A model generated the notes under the pieces. The model had not been told where the DNA came from. It worked only from the letters and a program-made list of their open reading frames with translations, and made no database searches. From Saccharum officinarum (taxonomy: Eukaryota > Streptophyta > Magnoliopsida > Poales > Poaceae): 64,000 nucleotides of DNA. Below are positions 47,464 to 59,047 of the stretch, piece after piece; position 1 is the first letter of the stretch, and every line of letters starts with the position of its first letter. The stretch lies in the NCBI GenBank assembly GCA_020631735.1, contig CM036201.1:72683253-72747252 (forward strand). The letters are read 5' to 3'. The position numbers and the translations under genes were made by a program.

Positions 47464-50157
47464 TGTTGGAATTGATCTCTCAGTTCATTAGGCTAACCCT
47501 AGAAGGGTAGCTGCATAGTGTTGCATACATGGGCCTCATGGGCCTAGCCTCATGGGCCTAATACTCCAGCATACTCCAACACCCCCCCGCAGTCAGAACT
47601 ACCGGCGCAGCGGAGTTACAGACTGGACATGAAAAGAATAACATACACGAGCCCCCCCCACAGACGCAACTAGCCACCGGTGATGTTGAGGCTGGAGCGA
47701 AACTCGGTGAAGTTCGAGGACGGGAGGCCTTTGGTAAAGATGTCAGCGAACTGGGAGGTGGTCGGTACGTGAAGGACCCGCACCTCGCCAATGGCAACTC
47801 GATCTCGGACAAAGTGTAGGTCGATCTCCACGTGCTTCGTCCGCTGGTGCTGAACGGGGTTGGTGGAGAGGTACACCGCACTGACGTTGTCGCAGTAGAC
47901 CAGCGTGCTCCGGGAGAGAGGAGTGTGGAGCTCGGCGAGAAGCTGCCGGAGCCAGGAGGCCTCAGTCACGCCGTTAGCGACAGCGCGGTACTCCGCCTCG
48001 GCACTGGAGCGGGAGACCACCGGTTGTCGCTTGGACGACCAGGACATCAGGTTGCCGCCCAAGAAGACAGCGTAGCCGGAGGTAGAGCGCCGAGTGTCCG
48101 GACACCCAGCCCAGTCGGCGTCAATGTAGACGACAAGCTCGGCGGAGGACGACCGGTGAAGGAGTAGGCCGTAGTCGACAGTGCCGCGGAGGTAGCGGAG
48201 GAGACGTTTGAGAGCAGTGAGGTGTGGCTCTCGGGATCATGCATGTGAAGACATATCTGCTGAACTGCATAGGTGATGTCCGCCCGGCCGAAGGTGAGGT
48301 ACTGAAGGCACCAGCAAGACTTCGATATGCAGTGGGATCTATCACTGGGTTGCTCTTGGCTTCTGACAGTTTGCCTTGTGTGTCAACCGGAGTGGAGCAG
48401 GGGTTGCAGTCAGTCATCCCAGCTCGCTCCAGGATATCAAGAGTATACTTCCGCTGGTGAAGAAGTAACCCGGCAGGATAAGGCTCAACAGTGACCCCGA
48501 GAAAGTGGTGGAGCACACCTAGATCCTTCATAGCAAACTCCTGCTGAAGAGAGGTGATAATGCGGCGGAGGAGTGACTCACTGGAGGCTGTGAGGACAAT
48601 ATCATCAACATAGAGCAGCAGGTACGCAGTCTCAGCTCCATGGTGATAGATAAACAGGGACGTATCTGACTTGGCCTCCACAAAACCCAGTGTCAGTAGG
48701 AAAGCAGCAACCGAGTGTTCCACGCCCGGGGGGCCTGCTTGAGGCCGTAGAGAGACCTGTTGAGCTGGCAGACCATGTCGGGACGGGAAGAGTCAACAAA
48801 CCCCGCCGGCTAACTGCAGTAAACTGTCTCAGTGAGAAGAACGTGCAGAAAGGCATTCTTGACGTCCAGCTGATGCACGGGCCATGACCGAGCGAGAGCC
48901 AGCGAGAGCACTGTGCGGACGATGGCCGGCTTCACTACTGGGCTGAAGGTCTCATCATAGTCGACCACAGGACGCTGAGTGAAGCCCCGGAGAACCCAGC
49001 GAGCCTTGTACCTCTCGAGAGCACCATCAGCCCGACGCTTGTGTGTCCAGATCCACTTGCCGGTGACGACGTTGGAGCCCGGCGGACGGGGCACCAGATC
49101 TCATGTCTGGTTGGCGAGGAGTGCCGCGTACTCCTCTTTCATTGCGGCGCCAGTGAGGGTCCAACAAGACCTCGCGACGGAGAGGTACTGGAGAGGCTGG
49201 CGGGTCGTCGGGCATCACCGCGAGAGCCCGGACCGCAGGGGACCGGCCGCGTGCCGTGTCATCATAGGTGAACATGCCACGGGTGTCGGTGAAGAACGTG
49301 GTGTGTACACCGACGGCACGACACGGGCAGCCGGGGCCGTGGCGGTGGTGCGCGTCGCGCGCGCGGAGAAGAGGCCTCCGGTGGTGTGAACTGACGCAGC
49401 GGAGCAGCGCCACACGGCGCTGGTAGACGCGCACCGGCTCGGCGAAACGCGTAGGAGGTGCGGTAGCCGACGTCCCCCCTCGTCGAGCGGAGGGCCGGGC
49501 GCAGTACCGGAGGACGACGCCCTCGGACCCTCGTCGAGCGGAGGGAGGGGCGGGCAGCACCGGAGGCGACGCCCCCGGACCCGTGCAAGGCGCAGGGCCA
49601 GGGGCGTCGCTGGCGGGCAGCGAGCGGGGACACGGCCCGGCAAGGAGCCTGGTGGAGCAGTACCCGGCAAAGGTGGCTGGACCACCGTGTCAGTGGAAAA
49701 CAGAGAAACAGGTCAAGGTCAGGGTGGTAGTGGGTGTGGTGGTGGTGGAGAAAGGGAAACGGACTCATCGAACACCACATGGCGAGAGATGAACCCGACG
49801 AGAGTAAGGTCAAAAAGAAACGTAACCCTTGTGATCCGGGAGTACCCGAGAAAGACACAGATAGTCGAACGGGGTGCCAGCTTGTGTGGGAGCGGTGGCT
49901 ATGGTGCTAGGGTAACACGCACACCCGAAGACTCGAAGATGATCGTACCGAGGAGGGTACCAAAAAGAGTGTTGCTGTGGCGTGGGAGCTGGGCAGGCAG
50001 CGGAAGGAAGACGGTTTAAGGAGATAGGTGGAGGTGTGCAAGCTCTCAGCCCAGAAGCGAGCAGGAAGCGACGCCTGAAGCAGAAGAGTGCGGCATGGTG
50101 TCGTTAGTGTGTGCGAATCATGCGCTCAACCTTGCCATTCTGAGAGGAGGTATAGGG
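47464..50157 (-). mobile_element. Ty1/Copia retrotransposon, 3' half, running into the gap
   Basis: The 3' LTR is complete at 47464-47581 (118 bp; on the minus strand TGTTGGAG to CCAACA), preceded by a G-run polypurine tract (47582-47590). Reading up the minus strand: RNase H (48062-47670, with '[13 protein letters not shown]' and '[11 protein letters not shown]'), reverse transcriptase (48723-48121 with YVDD; 49094-48810), a GC-rich linker, and integrase ('PYTSSQNGK') at the gap edge. Frameshifts and stops split the polyprotein, so it is inactive as assembled. The rest of integrase, gag and the 5' LTR are not found after the gap. It belongs to the same family as the deleted copy at 7884-8336. 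It sits in the intron directly upstream of the first visible ATPase exon, in the same orientation as the gene. Confidence 0.92.
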
Positions 50158-50257
50158 NNNNNNNNNNNNNNNNNNNNNNNNNNNNNNNNNNNNNNNNNNN
50201 NNNNNNNNNNNNNNNNNNNNNNNNNNNNNNNNNNNNNNNNNNNNNNNNNNNNNNNNN
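50158..50257. other. Assembly gap (100 N) inside the Copia element
   Basis: Exactly 100 N, conventional for unknown size. Left of it is Copia integrase; right of it is GC-rich sequence unlike Copia. Continuity across the gap is therefore doubtful. Confidence 1.
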
Positions 50258-50475
50258 GGAACCGCCGGCCCGGGCGCCGCGCCGTCTGTTCCAGAAACGC
50301 CCCGCCCCGACGCCACCGCCCCCCGGCCCGCCCGGTGCGATGAGCGATCACCGCCTGACCAAGAAAAGCATCTTGGAAATTTCTTCGAGCGTGTGTACAA
50401 AGTAGCACGGTGTGGTAGTAGTAGGTGGAATTTGTATGCTCTCCTCTCCTCTTGTGAGTGAGTTATATGCGCGAC

Positions 50476-50476
<1 letters not shown>
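50258..50476. other. Unidentified sequence right of the gap
   Basis: About 90 bp of very GC-rich sequence, then ordinary sequence up to a TA repeat. It does not read as Copia in any frame, nor as ATPase exons. Confidence 0.4.
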
Positions 50477-50510
<34 letters not shown>

Positions 50511-50522
50511 TATATATATATA
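50477..50522. repeat. (TA)n microsatellite
   Basis: About 46 bp of alternating AT with one phase break, the left flank of the foldback element. A shorter ATATAT run also sits to the element's right, so the element probably inserted into a TA tract. Confidence 0.95.
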
Positions 50523-51224
50523 GAAAAAAAGTCTACTTGACCCCAACTATGGAGGTCGTCTACTTTATCCCCTGAACTATGAAACCGTCTAATTTACCCC
50601 CTGAACTTTGCAAAACCGGCCAAATCACCCCTCGAGCGTTTTAGGCGGTGGTTTGCTACAGTAACAGCTGTTTTGCTACAGTAACAGCGTTTTGCCTTTT
50701 TCTTTTTTATTTATTTGTCTTTGAAAAATCATAGTAAATCACAAAAAATCATAAAAATGAAAAATCCAATTTTGTTGGACTCCACATGAGTAGATCTACA
50801 CAATGAATATATAATCTAGTATGCTTTAGTACAAAATTTTTGTTGTATGAATTATTTAAATTAATTACAGAAAAGAATAGATCCAAATTTACAGCAAAAA
50901 AAACTTTGTACTAAAGCATACTATATTATATGTTCATTGTGTACATCTACTCATGTGGAGTCCAACAAAATTGGATTTTCCATTTTATGATTTTTCTGTG
51001 ATTTACTATGATTTTTCAAAGATTCAGACGAAATAAATAAAAAAAATAAAGATAAAACCGCTGTTACTGTAGCAAAACAGCTGTTACTGTAGCAAAAACC
51101 ACCGCCCTAATCCGCTCGAGGGGTGATTTGACCGGTTTTGCAAAGTTCAGGGGTAAATTAGACCGTTTCATAGTTCGGGGTAAAGTAGACGACCCCCATA
51201 GTTGGGGGTCAAGTAGACTTTTTC
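50523..51224. mobile_element. Large foldback element, ~325-bp inverted arms
   Basis: It starts GAAAAAAAGTCTACTTGACC and ends GGTCAAGTAGACTTTTTC. The two halves are near-complementary along almost all 702 bp, leaving a loop near 50860-50890 that includes 'attaattacagaaaag'. It carries the same interior phrase ('ggactccacatgagtagatc') as the element at 38903-39429. Both could fold into very long hairpins and make double-stranded RNA if transcribed. Confidence 0.88.
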
Positions 51225-52296
51225 ATATATATATATATATATAGAGAGAGGGGTTTGCGTAGGAGTACGTACTAGTATTCTTGGAGATTGAGACCGCGTG
51301 TTTCCTGCCTTGTGAAAAGAAAAAGTGGGGCGCGACATGCATGGGAAAGAGAAAATGGTACAGTAATGGGGGATATTGCCGGTGGCAAGTCTCGGTGCAT
51401 CGCATGCATTCGGTGGAAGGTAAGGTGACGACAAAAAGGAGGCTAGCGGAAATGCCTGCCAGAGAAGGCGCGGCTAAGAAAGGGGAAAACACACTCGATC
51501 GGTGATTCCCGTTTCCTGCCAATCAAGTCGATGGATTTATTTATTTCCTTCACAGCAAGCTGCATGCGACGGCGACCAGAGTGCGTGGTCGATGGACCTC
51601 GCGCTCCAGAGATGGAGCCGGCGGAAATTAAGGCGCACGGACGGAGCGCAAAGGACGGCGGCGAAACGGAGCACGCCAGCCGCGCATTACCGGGTGGGTC
51701 TTGTGTAAACGGAACCTTTTCCTTTCTCTCTTTCTATTACATCTTTAACGATTAGCAAAAGTCGTAAAAGCTAAGCAAGCTAGCGATCGAGAGGAAACTG
51801 AAGACCACACACGGCTCGCCGGGTGACGTCCGGAATCTTAGCTTTATTTATGTATTCGTCCGACCAACGGCGGCGGATTGCCCGCCGCGCCGTCGCCGGC
51901 GGTGGCCGGAGTGGGGAGGGAAAGCACACAGTACGGCCTCGAATCAATCAAAGAGATGGAGGCAGGCAGGCAGGGGAACGACGTACCATGTGGGCGGGAA
52001 CGACGGCCGGCGAGAGAGAGGATTAAGGAATCGAGCAGGAGCTACCGCCGGCGACGAAGCGGATGACGACCAATCAATCAATCAATCCCCTCCGACGCCA
52101 AAATATTCAGCTCCTCCTCTCCTTTGCTTTGCTTTCTTTGGCAGCTCCACGCACCGTGTTGGTGCTGGGCGCGTCGTCCATCTATCTATTTATATTATAT
52201 AATCCGCCACGCATCAGATCGATCGCGCGCCGTCCCTGTCCGCTCGCAAGCCAGCCAGCGGTGGTGGCGTCACCTCCTCCGTGTGGCCGACTGGCC

Positions 52297-52322
52297 GTGT
52301 GTGTGTGTGTGTGTGTGTGTGT
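52297..52322. repeat. (GT)n microsatellite
   Basis: Thirteen GT units. Confidence 0.95.
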
Positions 52323-52829
52323 TGTGAATCGTGAAATCCGTCTGTTGGCTTGGAGTATGGTGTATGGACATATATCCTGCTACTCTGCCTATTGGCTCGC
52401 GCGCACAAGTTATCGCTCGCTCCAGGCCGAAAGCGCGCCCGGCGCGGCCCCATGCTTGGACTCATCGCTCACGCGGATGCTGCATCCAGCATCCAGATGG
52501 AAAAGCCCCTCCATCTCCAAGCATGGTCGCCGGCAGGGCCGCGTCTTCCCATTTCCACATGTGAACGAAACGGAGCTTCGCACAGCTTCCTATATTACGT
52601 ACATACTCGTATTGCTTCCATTCCATTCAACTACTACTCGGCTACTCCTACAGCAAGTCAGCGCTCTTCGGAAGAAGAAGAAAAAAAGGCCTCCATCGAC
52701 CCCGATTTGTTTATTCTCAGTTCCGCTAATTTTAAGACAAATTTGTATACCATGTATTAATTGTTAGCTACCTAATTTTAGCTTAAATTAGCTCTCATGC
52801 ATCCAAACCAAAGAACAAAGACAGGTTAA

Positions 52830-52917
52830 CTCTTTTAGCCAAATCTTCAACTAGTTGTTACCCAACTATGTAGCTCTTTTAGCCAAATCTTTAACTAGTT
52901 GTTACCCAATTATGTAG
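52830..52917. repeat. Tandem duplication, period 44 bp
   Basis: CTCTTTTAGCCAAATCTT, continuing to ACTATGTAG, occurs twice with two to three differences. Confidence 0.88.
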
Positions 52918-53011
52918 CCAACCATAACTAAATTGCACTAATTTTTGTAAGCCTAACCAGTAACTAGCCATGTGTATTCAAACGTAATTTTCATGTTGAC
53001 ATAATGTTATA

Positions 53012-53268
53012 CTCTCTCCGATTCAGTTTATCTAGCGCACACGCATATCAATATTCAAACTTTAAAAACTTTGATCAATAATTAGGCTAATAATTTTTAA
53101 CTATTATAATACAAACTTTATACGATTAGATTTGTAAGGAATTATACTATCCAATGAATATAAGTTTATAAGCATAAATAATATAATATAAAGAAAATAA
53201 ATGGTCAAAGTGTAATCTAGAAGACAGTGTCATTCTAACTTGCGCCAGATAAAATAGACCGGAGGGAG
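53012..53268. repeat. Stowaway-type MITE
   Basis: It starts CTCTCTCCGATTCAG and ends TAGACCGGAGGGAG, flanked by TA (53010-53011 and 53269-53270). Confidence 0.88.
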
Positions 53269-53388
53269 TATTAGGTAATGTTAATTGGACTCCTACGGCC
53301 TTATTAGCATATCTGTATTCATCGAATTCTAATGATTGCTATGTTTTTATGCATCTATTACCTATAAATTTTCATGTTTTATTTAAAG

Positions 53389-54472
53389 AATAAAGTTCAA
53401 TTAACCCCTTGAACCAGTCGTTGGATTTGAAAGACGCTCTCGAACTTCAGTACTAGACAACATGTACACCTTAACTTTTGAAAGTAGACAAAATACCCCC
53501 TTGACCATTTCAAAAAGAATAACATTTTTCATATGAAGTCGTATGAATACAAATTTTGTATCAAAGTTGTAGAGCTCTACACGATCTGCAACTTTGTAGT
53601 TGATAACTTTTTCATGTAATAGAACTCAAAGGCTCAAATTTTTATTTTAAGCCATCGGATTTTAAAAAAATTATTTTTTTGAATTTTTCAAAGGACCTCA
53701 GATGTTTACATAGTCTACATCAAAGGTGTAGTTCCTAGCTAGTAAGGTCTACAATTTTGTAGCTGACAACTTTTTTTATCTAAGATCGTTGTTTAGAGGC
53801 TCAAAAATCATTTTAAGTTTCCCAATTTTGATTTTTTTTAATTTACAAATGGGCTTTGATGTTGCAGCTCTCTTACTGGTACAATTTTGGTATAGACTAT
53901 GGCCCTGTTTGGACCAACTAAACTTCTTATAAGCTGCAAAAGCTGGACGAGCCTGCTAATAGCTTTTTTATAAATTGGGTGGTTAAATGGTTCAAAATCA
54001 ATTATAAGTTGGTCTGTCTAGATCAGTTAGAACTTTTTAGTAGCTAGCAACTTATTCTAGTTTTTCCAAATAGGGTCTAGGTCAACGTCCTAGGTCTTTT
54101 AAAAATTCAAAAAATGAATTTTAAAATATAGTAACTTAAAATGAATATTTGAACTTTTAAAATATACTAAATGAAAAGGTTATCAAATACAAAGGTGTAG
54201 ATTGTGTTAAGCACTGGAACTTGTTTATAAAGTTTGTATTCATACTACTTTATATTAAAAAAAATGTTATTTTATAAGAGAAACACATAAGTTGGACGAC
54301 AGGTGGGCCCTACTGCCACATTAGCAAAACCATTTAAGAAACCTCTTTGAAATGGTTAAAAGGTATATTTTATATGGTTTTTCAAGTTAAGATGTGTGTG
54401 TTACGCATGATTGAAGTTCGAGCGGCTCTTCAAATTCCCTGAGTAGTTCAGAGGTGAATCGAACTTTTATTT
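53389..54472. mobile_element. Long-TIR non-autonomous element, ~1.1 kb, with nested MITE
   Basis: It starts AATAAAGTTCAATTAACCCC and ends in an imperfect complement ('GGTGAATCGAACTTTTATT'). Inverted pairing continues inward, for example 'catatgaagtcgtatgaata' on the left against 'tattcatactactttatatt' on the right. A smaller element (about 53901-54077) interrupts it. It is probably Mutator-like by structure; no clear target duplication was found. Confidence 0.65.
53901..54077. repeat. MITE nested in the 53389-54472 element
   Basis: It starts GGCCCTGTTTGGA and ends TCCAAATAGGGTC, a good inverted-repeat pair; the interior has 'ataagctgcaaaagct' and 'tagtagctagcaactta'. It splits the inner sequence of the host element, so it inserted later. 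Confidence 0.7.
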
Positions 54473-55360
54473 ATTTTTTTTAAAAAACCACTATCTATTG
54501 TAGCTATGCTAATAAGCTATGGCTTTATAGCTGTTGAAAAAATACCGCTATTTAACATAGATCACAATTTAAAACCTTGGTCGATGGTTGCAACGAGTAT
54601 AGCCAAATCGCTTAGGGTGTCCCCAACAGTCCTCAAATCGCTAGCTGTTCTGAAATTCTATTGGACGCAGAGGAGAAGGAGCACCGAGCTAGCGTGGTCT
54701 CAGTCGCTAGTCTCACACACACTCTGAGAAAGTTCTCTTTCTTAGCTCCGTTACTATGCCATATCTGCGCTCTCTATTTTTTTTAATTGTTTTCAGCTTT
54801 CAAGTAGATGACGATTAATTTGTTTGTCCCATTGAGGACGCCCTTAGGAAGGGGTCTCTGGTCATGACATCGGTGTGTCTAGCCATATCATGCCAATGAT
54901 CCCTCTAATCATTGTGATACTAGTGATGAACTAGCCACCACGCATTGAATTGTTGTCCAACGAAACAAAATCTCAGTTTCTGTTGATCGACAAGCAGGGG
55001 CTAATGGGTTAGATAATGACTAGTACTAATTAAACCCAACCAACAGTAGTAGTGTGGTACAATATGGGCAATGCCAAAAACGTGACCATTGAATTTTATA
55101 AAAAAAACGTGACCATTGACAGTGATCTCATCCACGGAACAAGGTTAAACACAGTCTAGTAACTAGGCCTAATAATCCTAACTGTTCGCTTAATCGGATG
55201 TGTAAAGCACCAACGTCGCAGGAACACTCACGTCCCTTTGTGAGCACCACGCTTCAGAATGGATAGATTCTAGATTATTACTATTCACCGTGTATATAAA
55301 CTCAAGATCATTCAATGAAAGACACTTCAATCATTCTCTTGTTCTCATCCTTTACATCTA
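54473..55360. other. Intergenic, no recognised gene
   Basis: No coding signal. The last part (about 55200-55360) has a sequence like an LTR end ('atataaactcaagatcattcaatga', 'cattctcttgttctcatcc'), but no partner was found. Confidence 0.4.
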
Positions 55361-55609
55361 AGGCTGTGTTCAGTTCCTTAAAAAAAAGTACTATGCGAAA
55401 AAAAGATTCCCCGCCACATCAAACTTGCGATACATGCATGGAGTACTAAATATAGATGAAATTAAAAACTAATTATACAGCTTGGTTGTACTTTGCGAGA
55501 CGAACGTTTTGAACCTAATTAGTCAACGGTTAGACACTATTTGCCAAATAAAGCCAAAACGTGCTACAGTACTTTTTTTTACCCCTTTTCAGGGATCTAA
55601 ACACAGCCT
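55361..55609 (+). repeat. MITE, grass hAT-like family (copy 5)
   Basis: The ends AGGCTGTGTTCAG and CTAAACACAGCCT are near-perfect inverted repeats. The interior carries 'ggagtactaaatatagat' and 'gagacgaacgttttgaacc'. Confidence 0.85.
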
Positions 55610-55739
55610 AAATGTAAAAAAATGTTTCGTAGGTGCAAATTTTTTTTGTGAAAACGTAGGTGCAAATTTTATTGGAGTTTAATTAAATATAAGTTGACAT
55701 GTCACTAATATATGATGACACGGCATAATATTTATGAGG

Positions 55740-56680
55740 AGAGAGAAGGGGAACAGTAACGCTCTCTACCGAGCGTTCGTCGGTCGGACAGGACGGACCC
55801 GCCTGCCCCCACTCCTCGTGTGCTCACGGCCTCGTGCCTTGCGCGCCGCGCGCGCCTCACGCCTGCACTGCGCACCGCCACACATCACGCCTCTCGCTCG
55901 AACTCGCGCTGCGCAGAGCCGAGGTCCGACCTCCGTGTCATGACATTGAGCTCTGTGTCGGCATTAAGCTCCGCGGCAACGAGCGTCCATTAGGGGCAGC
56001 AAGTAAATGAGCACATGTTGCAACCGTATATTTCATGTGTTTCAAATGTATATTGCATATGTTTTATCTGGATGTTACAAAAGTAGATATGGTGTTGCAT
56101 ATGTTGCAATGACTATACACGTATGTTGAAAGTGTATGTTTCAAATGTTTCAGCTATTTCAAATGTATGTTGCAAGTGTTTTATCTGGGTGTTGCATATG
56201 TTGCACTAGCTATATACGTATGTTGTAAGTGTATGTTTTAAACTTTTCAGCTGTTTCAATCGTATGTTATAAGTGTTTTATCTAAATGTTGCATATGTTG
56301 TTGTGCCCATACACATATGTTGCAAATATTGTTGTAAATACTTCATCTGTTTCGGATGTATGTTGCAGAAAATGCTTTATGTTACAAGTGCTTCATGAGC
56401 AAGCGCAGGCGAAGGTGGTCCCCTCAGGCACAGCGGTCCTGTGCGCGCGCAGGAAGCGAAGTGGGTGGAGCAGCCGGCGCGGAGCATAAAGCTGTATCTA
56501 TGGGCGTGCACCTGGCACGGAGCACGAGGCAAAGCGAAGCATGAAGCAACATCTATGGGCAGGCAGCAAGCGCGGAGTATGAGGCAAAGCAGAGCACGAA
56601 ACTACACGTCATGTGGATATCATTATTGAAAATGGTCAGGCGGCCAGCACGGGCGTCTAGACGAACGTCGCGTCCGGACT
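55740..56680 (+). repeat. Dispersed repeat element with 97-bp-period array (copy 3)
   Basis: A GC-rich left arm (about 55770-55985) is followed by an array at 56010-56400. The landmark GTTGCATATGTTG recurs at 56094, 56191 and 56288, exactly 97 bp apart. A GC-rich right arm ends with 'GGGCGTCTAGACGAACGTC' (about 56653). The order matches copy 2, so these are members of one element family. No transposase is present. Confidence 0.7.
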
Positions 56681-58127
56681 GGAGGGGGAAGGGTTTCGTC
56701 CCGATGAAATCAGGTCGGCACTGTTTCCTACGCGATTGAAACCGGATGAAATCGGCATCGAGGATGATCGTTTGATACTCAAGCAGCGGAGAGATCCATA
56801 CTGCTGCCGGATCTATACTTTAGGCTTTAACTATATGCTTGGCTGCTTCTTTCCCTAATTCTTTTTCTTTTAGCCAGGTTAAGAGAATTCGTAATGGGAT
56901 CTGAATGTACCACTCTGAAGTCTGAACATTGTAGCGATCTTCTATTTCACCAGTTGCTCAATGCTGAATTTCATGATTGCAAACTGACAACAAGTAGTAC
57001 TGTATTAATAAGCGGCTCTTGAATATGATATGACCACCAGCAGCAGCGTACTATTGTTGTCTTGTGCAGTTTTTCAATAGCCGCTTATATATACGATAAA
57101 TTCGCTCACTGTCGACTATCGTTGTCTGACCGGGAGGGCCACGACCTTATTGGTCGTGAATTCTGCGGCGCCGGTGTTGGACACGTACGAGGCTTTGTTA
57201 GACGGAGGAGCAATCAATCGAGCCGGCCAGCTGACAGAGACAGAGGCGGGTGCCGGTTCATCCTGACGGTGACGACACAGCCCCAGCCTGCCGGCTGCTT
57301 GTCCAGAGGCCCGGAAACGATCGACAGCGCCATGCCATGCATGGCTCATGGCTGCGGTGCGGCGGCAAGTAGTGTACGTACGTAGCACGCGATCGATCGA
57401 GGGCGCGTATAGTACGTAAGAACTAGGCGTTTTCTGTTGCTTCGCTTGTTGCTAGTCCTACATACTTCGCTACCGTACCACGGCAACGGCATATAATATA
57501 CGTGTATAGCGTGTTGCCCGTGAGATCGCTTCCGGCCGGCACCGTATGAGTATCAAGCAAAAGCAACACGCACGCACGCGTGAGCACGAAGGCAACAACA
57601 CGCGAGTGATTGTTTTGCCGTGGCCGTGTATTTTCGCTCCAGCAGAAGCAGATTTGCCCAAACAGGACCGTCGTCGATCGCATCTTCAGCCGATCGGGAG
57701 CCTTTTTGACGTTTTGTGCACTCACGTACTAGTAGAACCGGAAATTCGGGCTCCCAAATTCACTGTGCAGAACCCCGTCACATCAAAATACCGGCACATA
57801 TATGGAGTACTAAATATAGATGAAATCAAAAACTAATTACACAGTTTTGTTGTACTTTGCGAGACGAACATTTTAAGTCTAATTAATCAATATTTGGATA
57901 ATTATTATCAAATAAAAACAAAATTACTACAGTGTCAATTGGATACCTTCTATGCATCAAAGGATGCAAACGAGTTGGTACAGCATCTGCTGCTAAGGCT
58001 TGTATGGATCTCAATGGATTTTAAGAATCTAATAGAAACAAAAAAAAACTAAAATCTCATAATCGCTTCCAAACAAGCTAGGTTGTAAGAGATTATAATA
58101 GACAGATTATAAGAGTCCTAAAATATA
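56681..58127. other. Intergenic, no recognised gene
   Basis: No supported gene. A sixth copy of the hAT-like MITE lies at about 57741-57940. 'cgatcgatcga' and 'gtacgtacgta' short repeats occur near 57370-57400. Confidence 0.45.
57741..57940 (+). repeat. MITE, grass hAT-like family (copy 6, right end worn)
   Basis: It carries 'ccccgtcacatcaaaata', 'ggagtactaaatatagat' and 'gcgagacgaacattttaag'. It is closest to copy 5, but the right inverted repeat is not recognisable. Confidence 0.7.
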
Positions 58128-58262
58128 CTACCTTTGTTCCAAATTGTAAGTCGTTCTAGTTTTTCGAGATACATAGTTTTTACTATGTACCTAGACATAA
58201 TGTATAACTAGGTACGTAGCAAAAGCTATGTATCTAAAAATGTCAGAACGACTTATAGAGAG
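58128..58262. repeat. Stowaway-type MITE, short
   Basis: It starts CTACCTTTGTTCCAAATTG and ends CGACTTATAGAGAG, flanked by TA. The interior is a further palindrome ('gtacctagacat' region), so the whole 135 bp is strongly self-complementary. Confidence 0.8.
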
Positions 58263-58331
58263 TAATAAACACAAATAATAGGAGGCAATTGAATTCTAAG
58301 AATAATTCCTATCAAATCAAATGCAATTTGA

Positions 58332-58647
58332 GGGCCTGTTTGTTTGAGGTGTAGCTTTTAGCATTTTGGCTCAAAAGCTGAGTTTCTAGCTTTTGGCTTT
58401 TGGCAGTTAACTTTTTATTATCGAATTTTATAATAAACTTTTAGTTTCTCAGCACACCCAAAAACTAGAAAAGCTCTTTTAATGTGTTTTTTTATCTTTT
58501 AGTGTATTTACTCAGACACCATCTTTCCAGTTTTTTCATAACCATCTTTTAATAGTTGAGCTGTTTATTTTAGACTTTTGACTAGCATAAACCAGCAAAT
58601 TTCTCACTAACAAAAGCAAAAAAAAAAAAGCAAAAACAAACGTGCCC
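58332..58647. repeat. MITE, probable PIF/Harbinger (Tourist-like)
   Basis: It starts GGGCCTGTTTGTTTGAG and ends AAAACAAACGTGCCC, flanked by TGA and TTA, consistent with a mutated TTA duplication. The interior is rich in 'AGCTTTTGGC'. Confidence 0.65.
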
Positions 58648-59047
58648 TTACAAGATTAGCAATATCCTCGACTGAGAACCAGGTCATCGTTCAGTCAGGT
58701 GAAGAACTGAAGACCAGTAGTAGCAGACCACGGGCCGGCTGACGACCGGCAGGCGTGCACTGGACGAGCAGGGCGTGTCCCAAAGGCAAAAGCCCAGACG
58801 TGCAGCCAGGGCCCAGCACTACTCGTACTCGTTTTCGCCTAGCAGGCCGGGCCGGCGGGCCCCAGGCCACGATTTCTTATCCAGTTTTAAAACCGCTTCC
58901 TCCTCCTCTGGCCCACACACCCCATCGCGTCGCGGACTACGGAGGAACCCTCTAGGCCCCCCCGGCTTCGGAAACAGCGGGCTCCGTTCCCGGGCGGAGG
59001 CCGGCCCAGATCCGAGTACGGCGGCGGCGGCGACGGCGACGGGCGGG

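Larger units (their letters stand above)
51225..53011. other. Intergenic, no recognised gene
   Basis: Frames up to 234 codons exist at 51500-52770 but have no motif and overlap on both strands. A (GT)n tract lies at 52297-52322 and a 44-bp-period tandem duplication at 52830-52917. The part at 52760-52985 resembles a worn Tourist-like MITE. I searched here for the missing ATPase exons on the minus strand and saw none. Confidence 0.5.

Noticed and set aside
51502..52767. Series of 60-234-codon frames
   Set aside because: No recognisable protein features; includes microsatellite-coded residues and many overlapping frames.
51225..58127. Possible missing 5' exons of the Ca2+-ATPase
   Set aside because: I looked on the minus strand for actuator-domain and first-helix motifs and found none.
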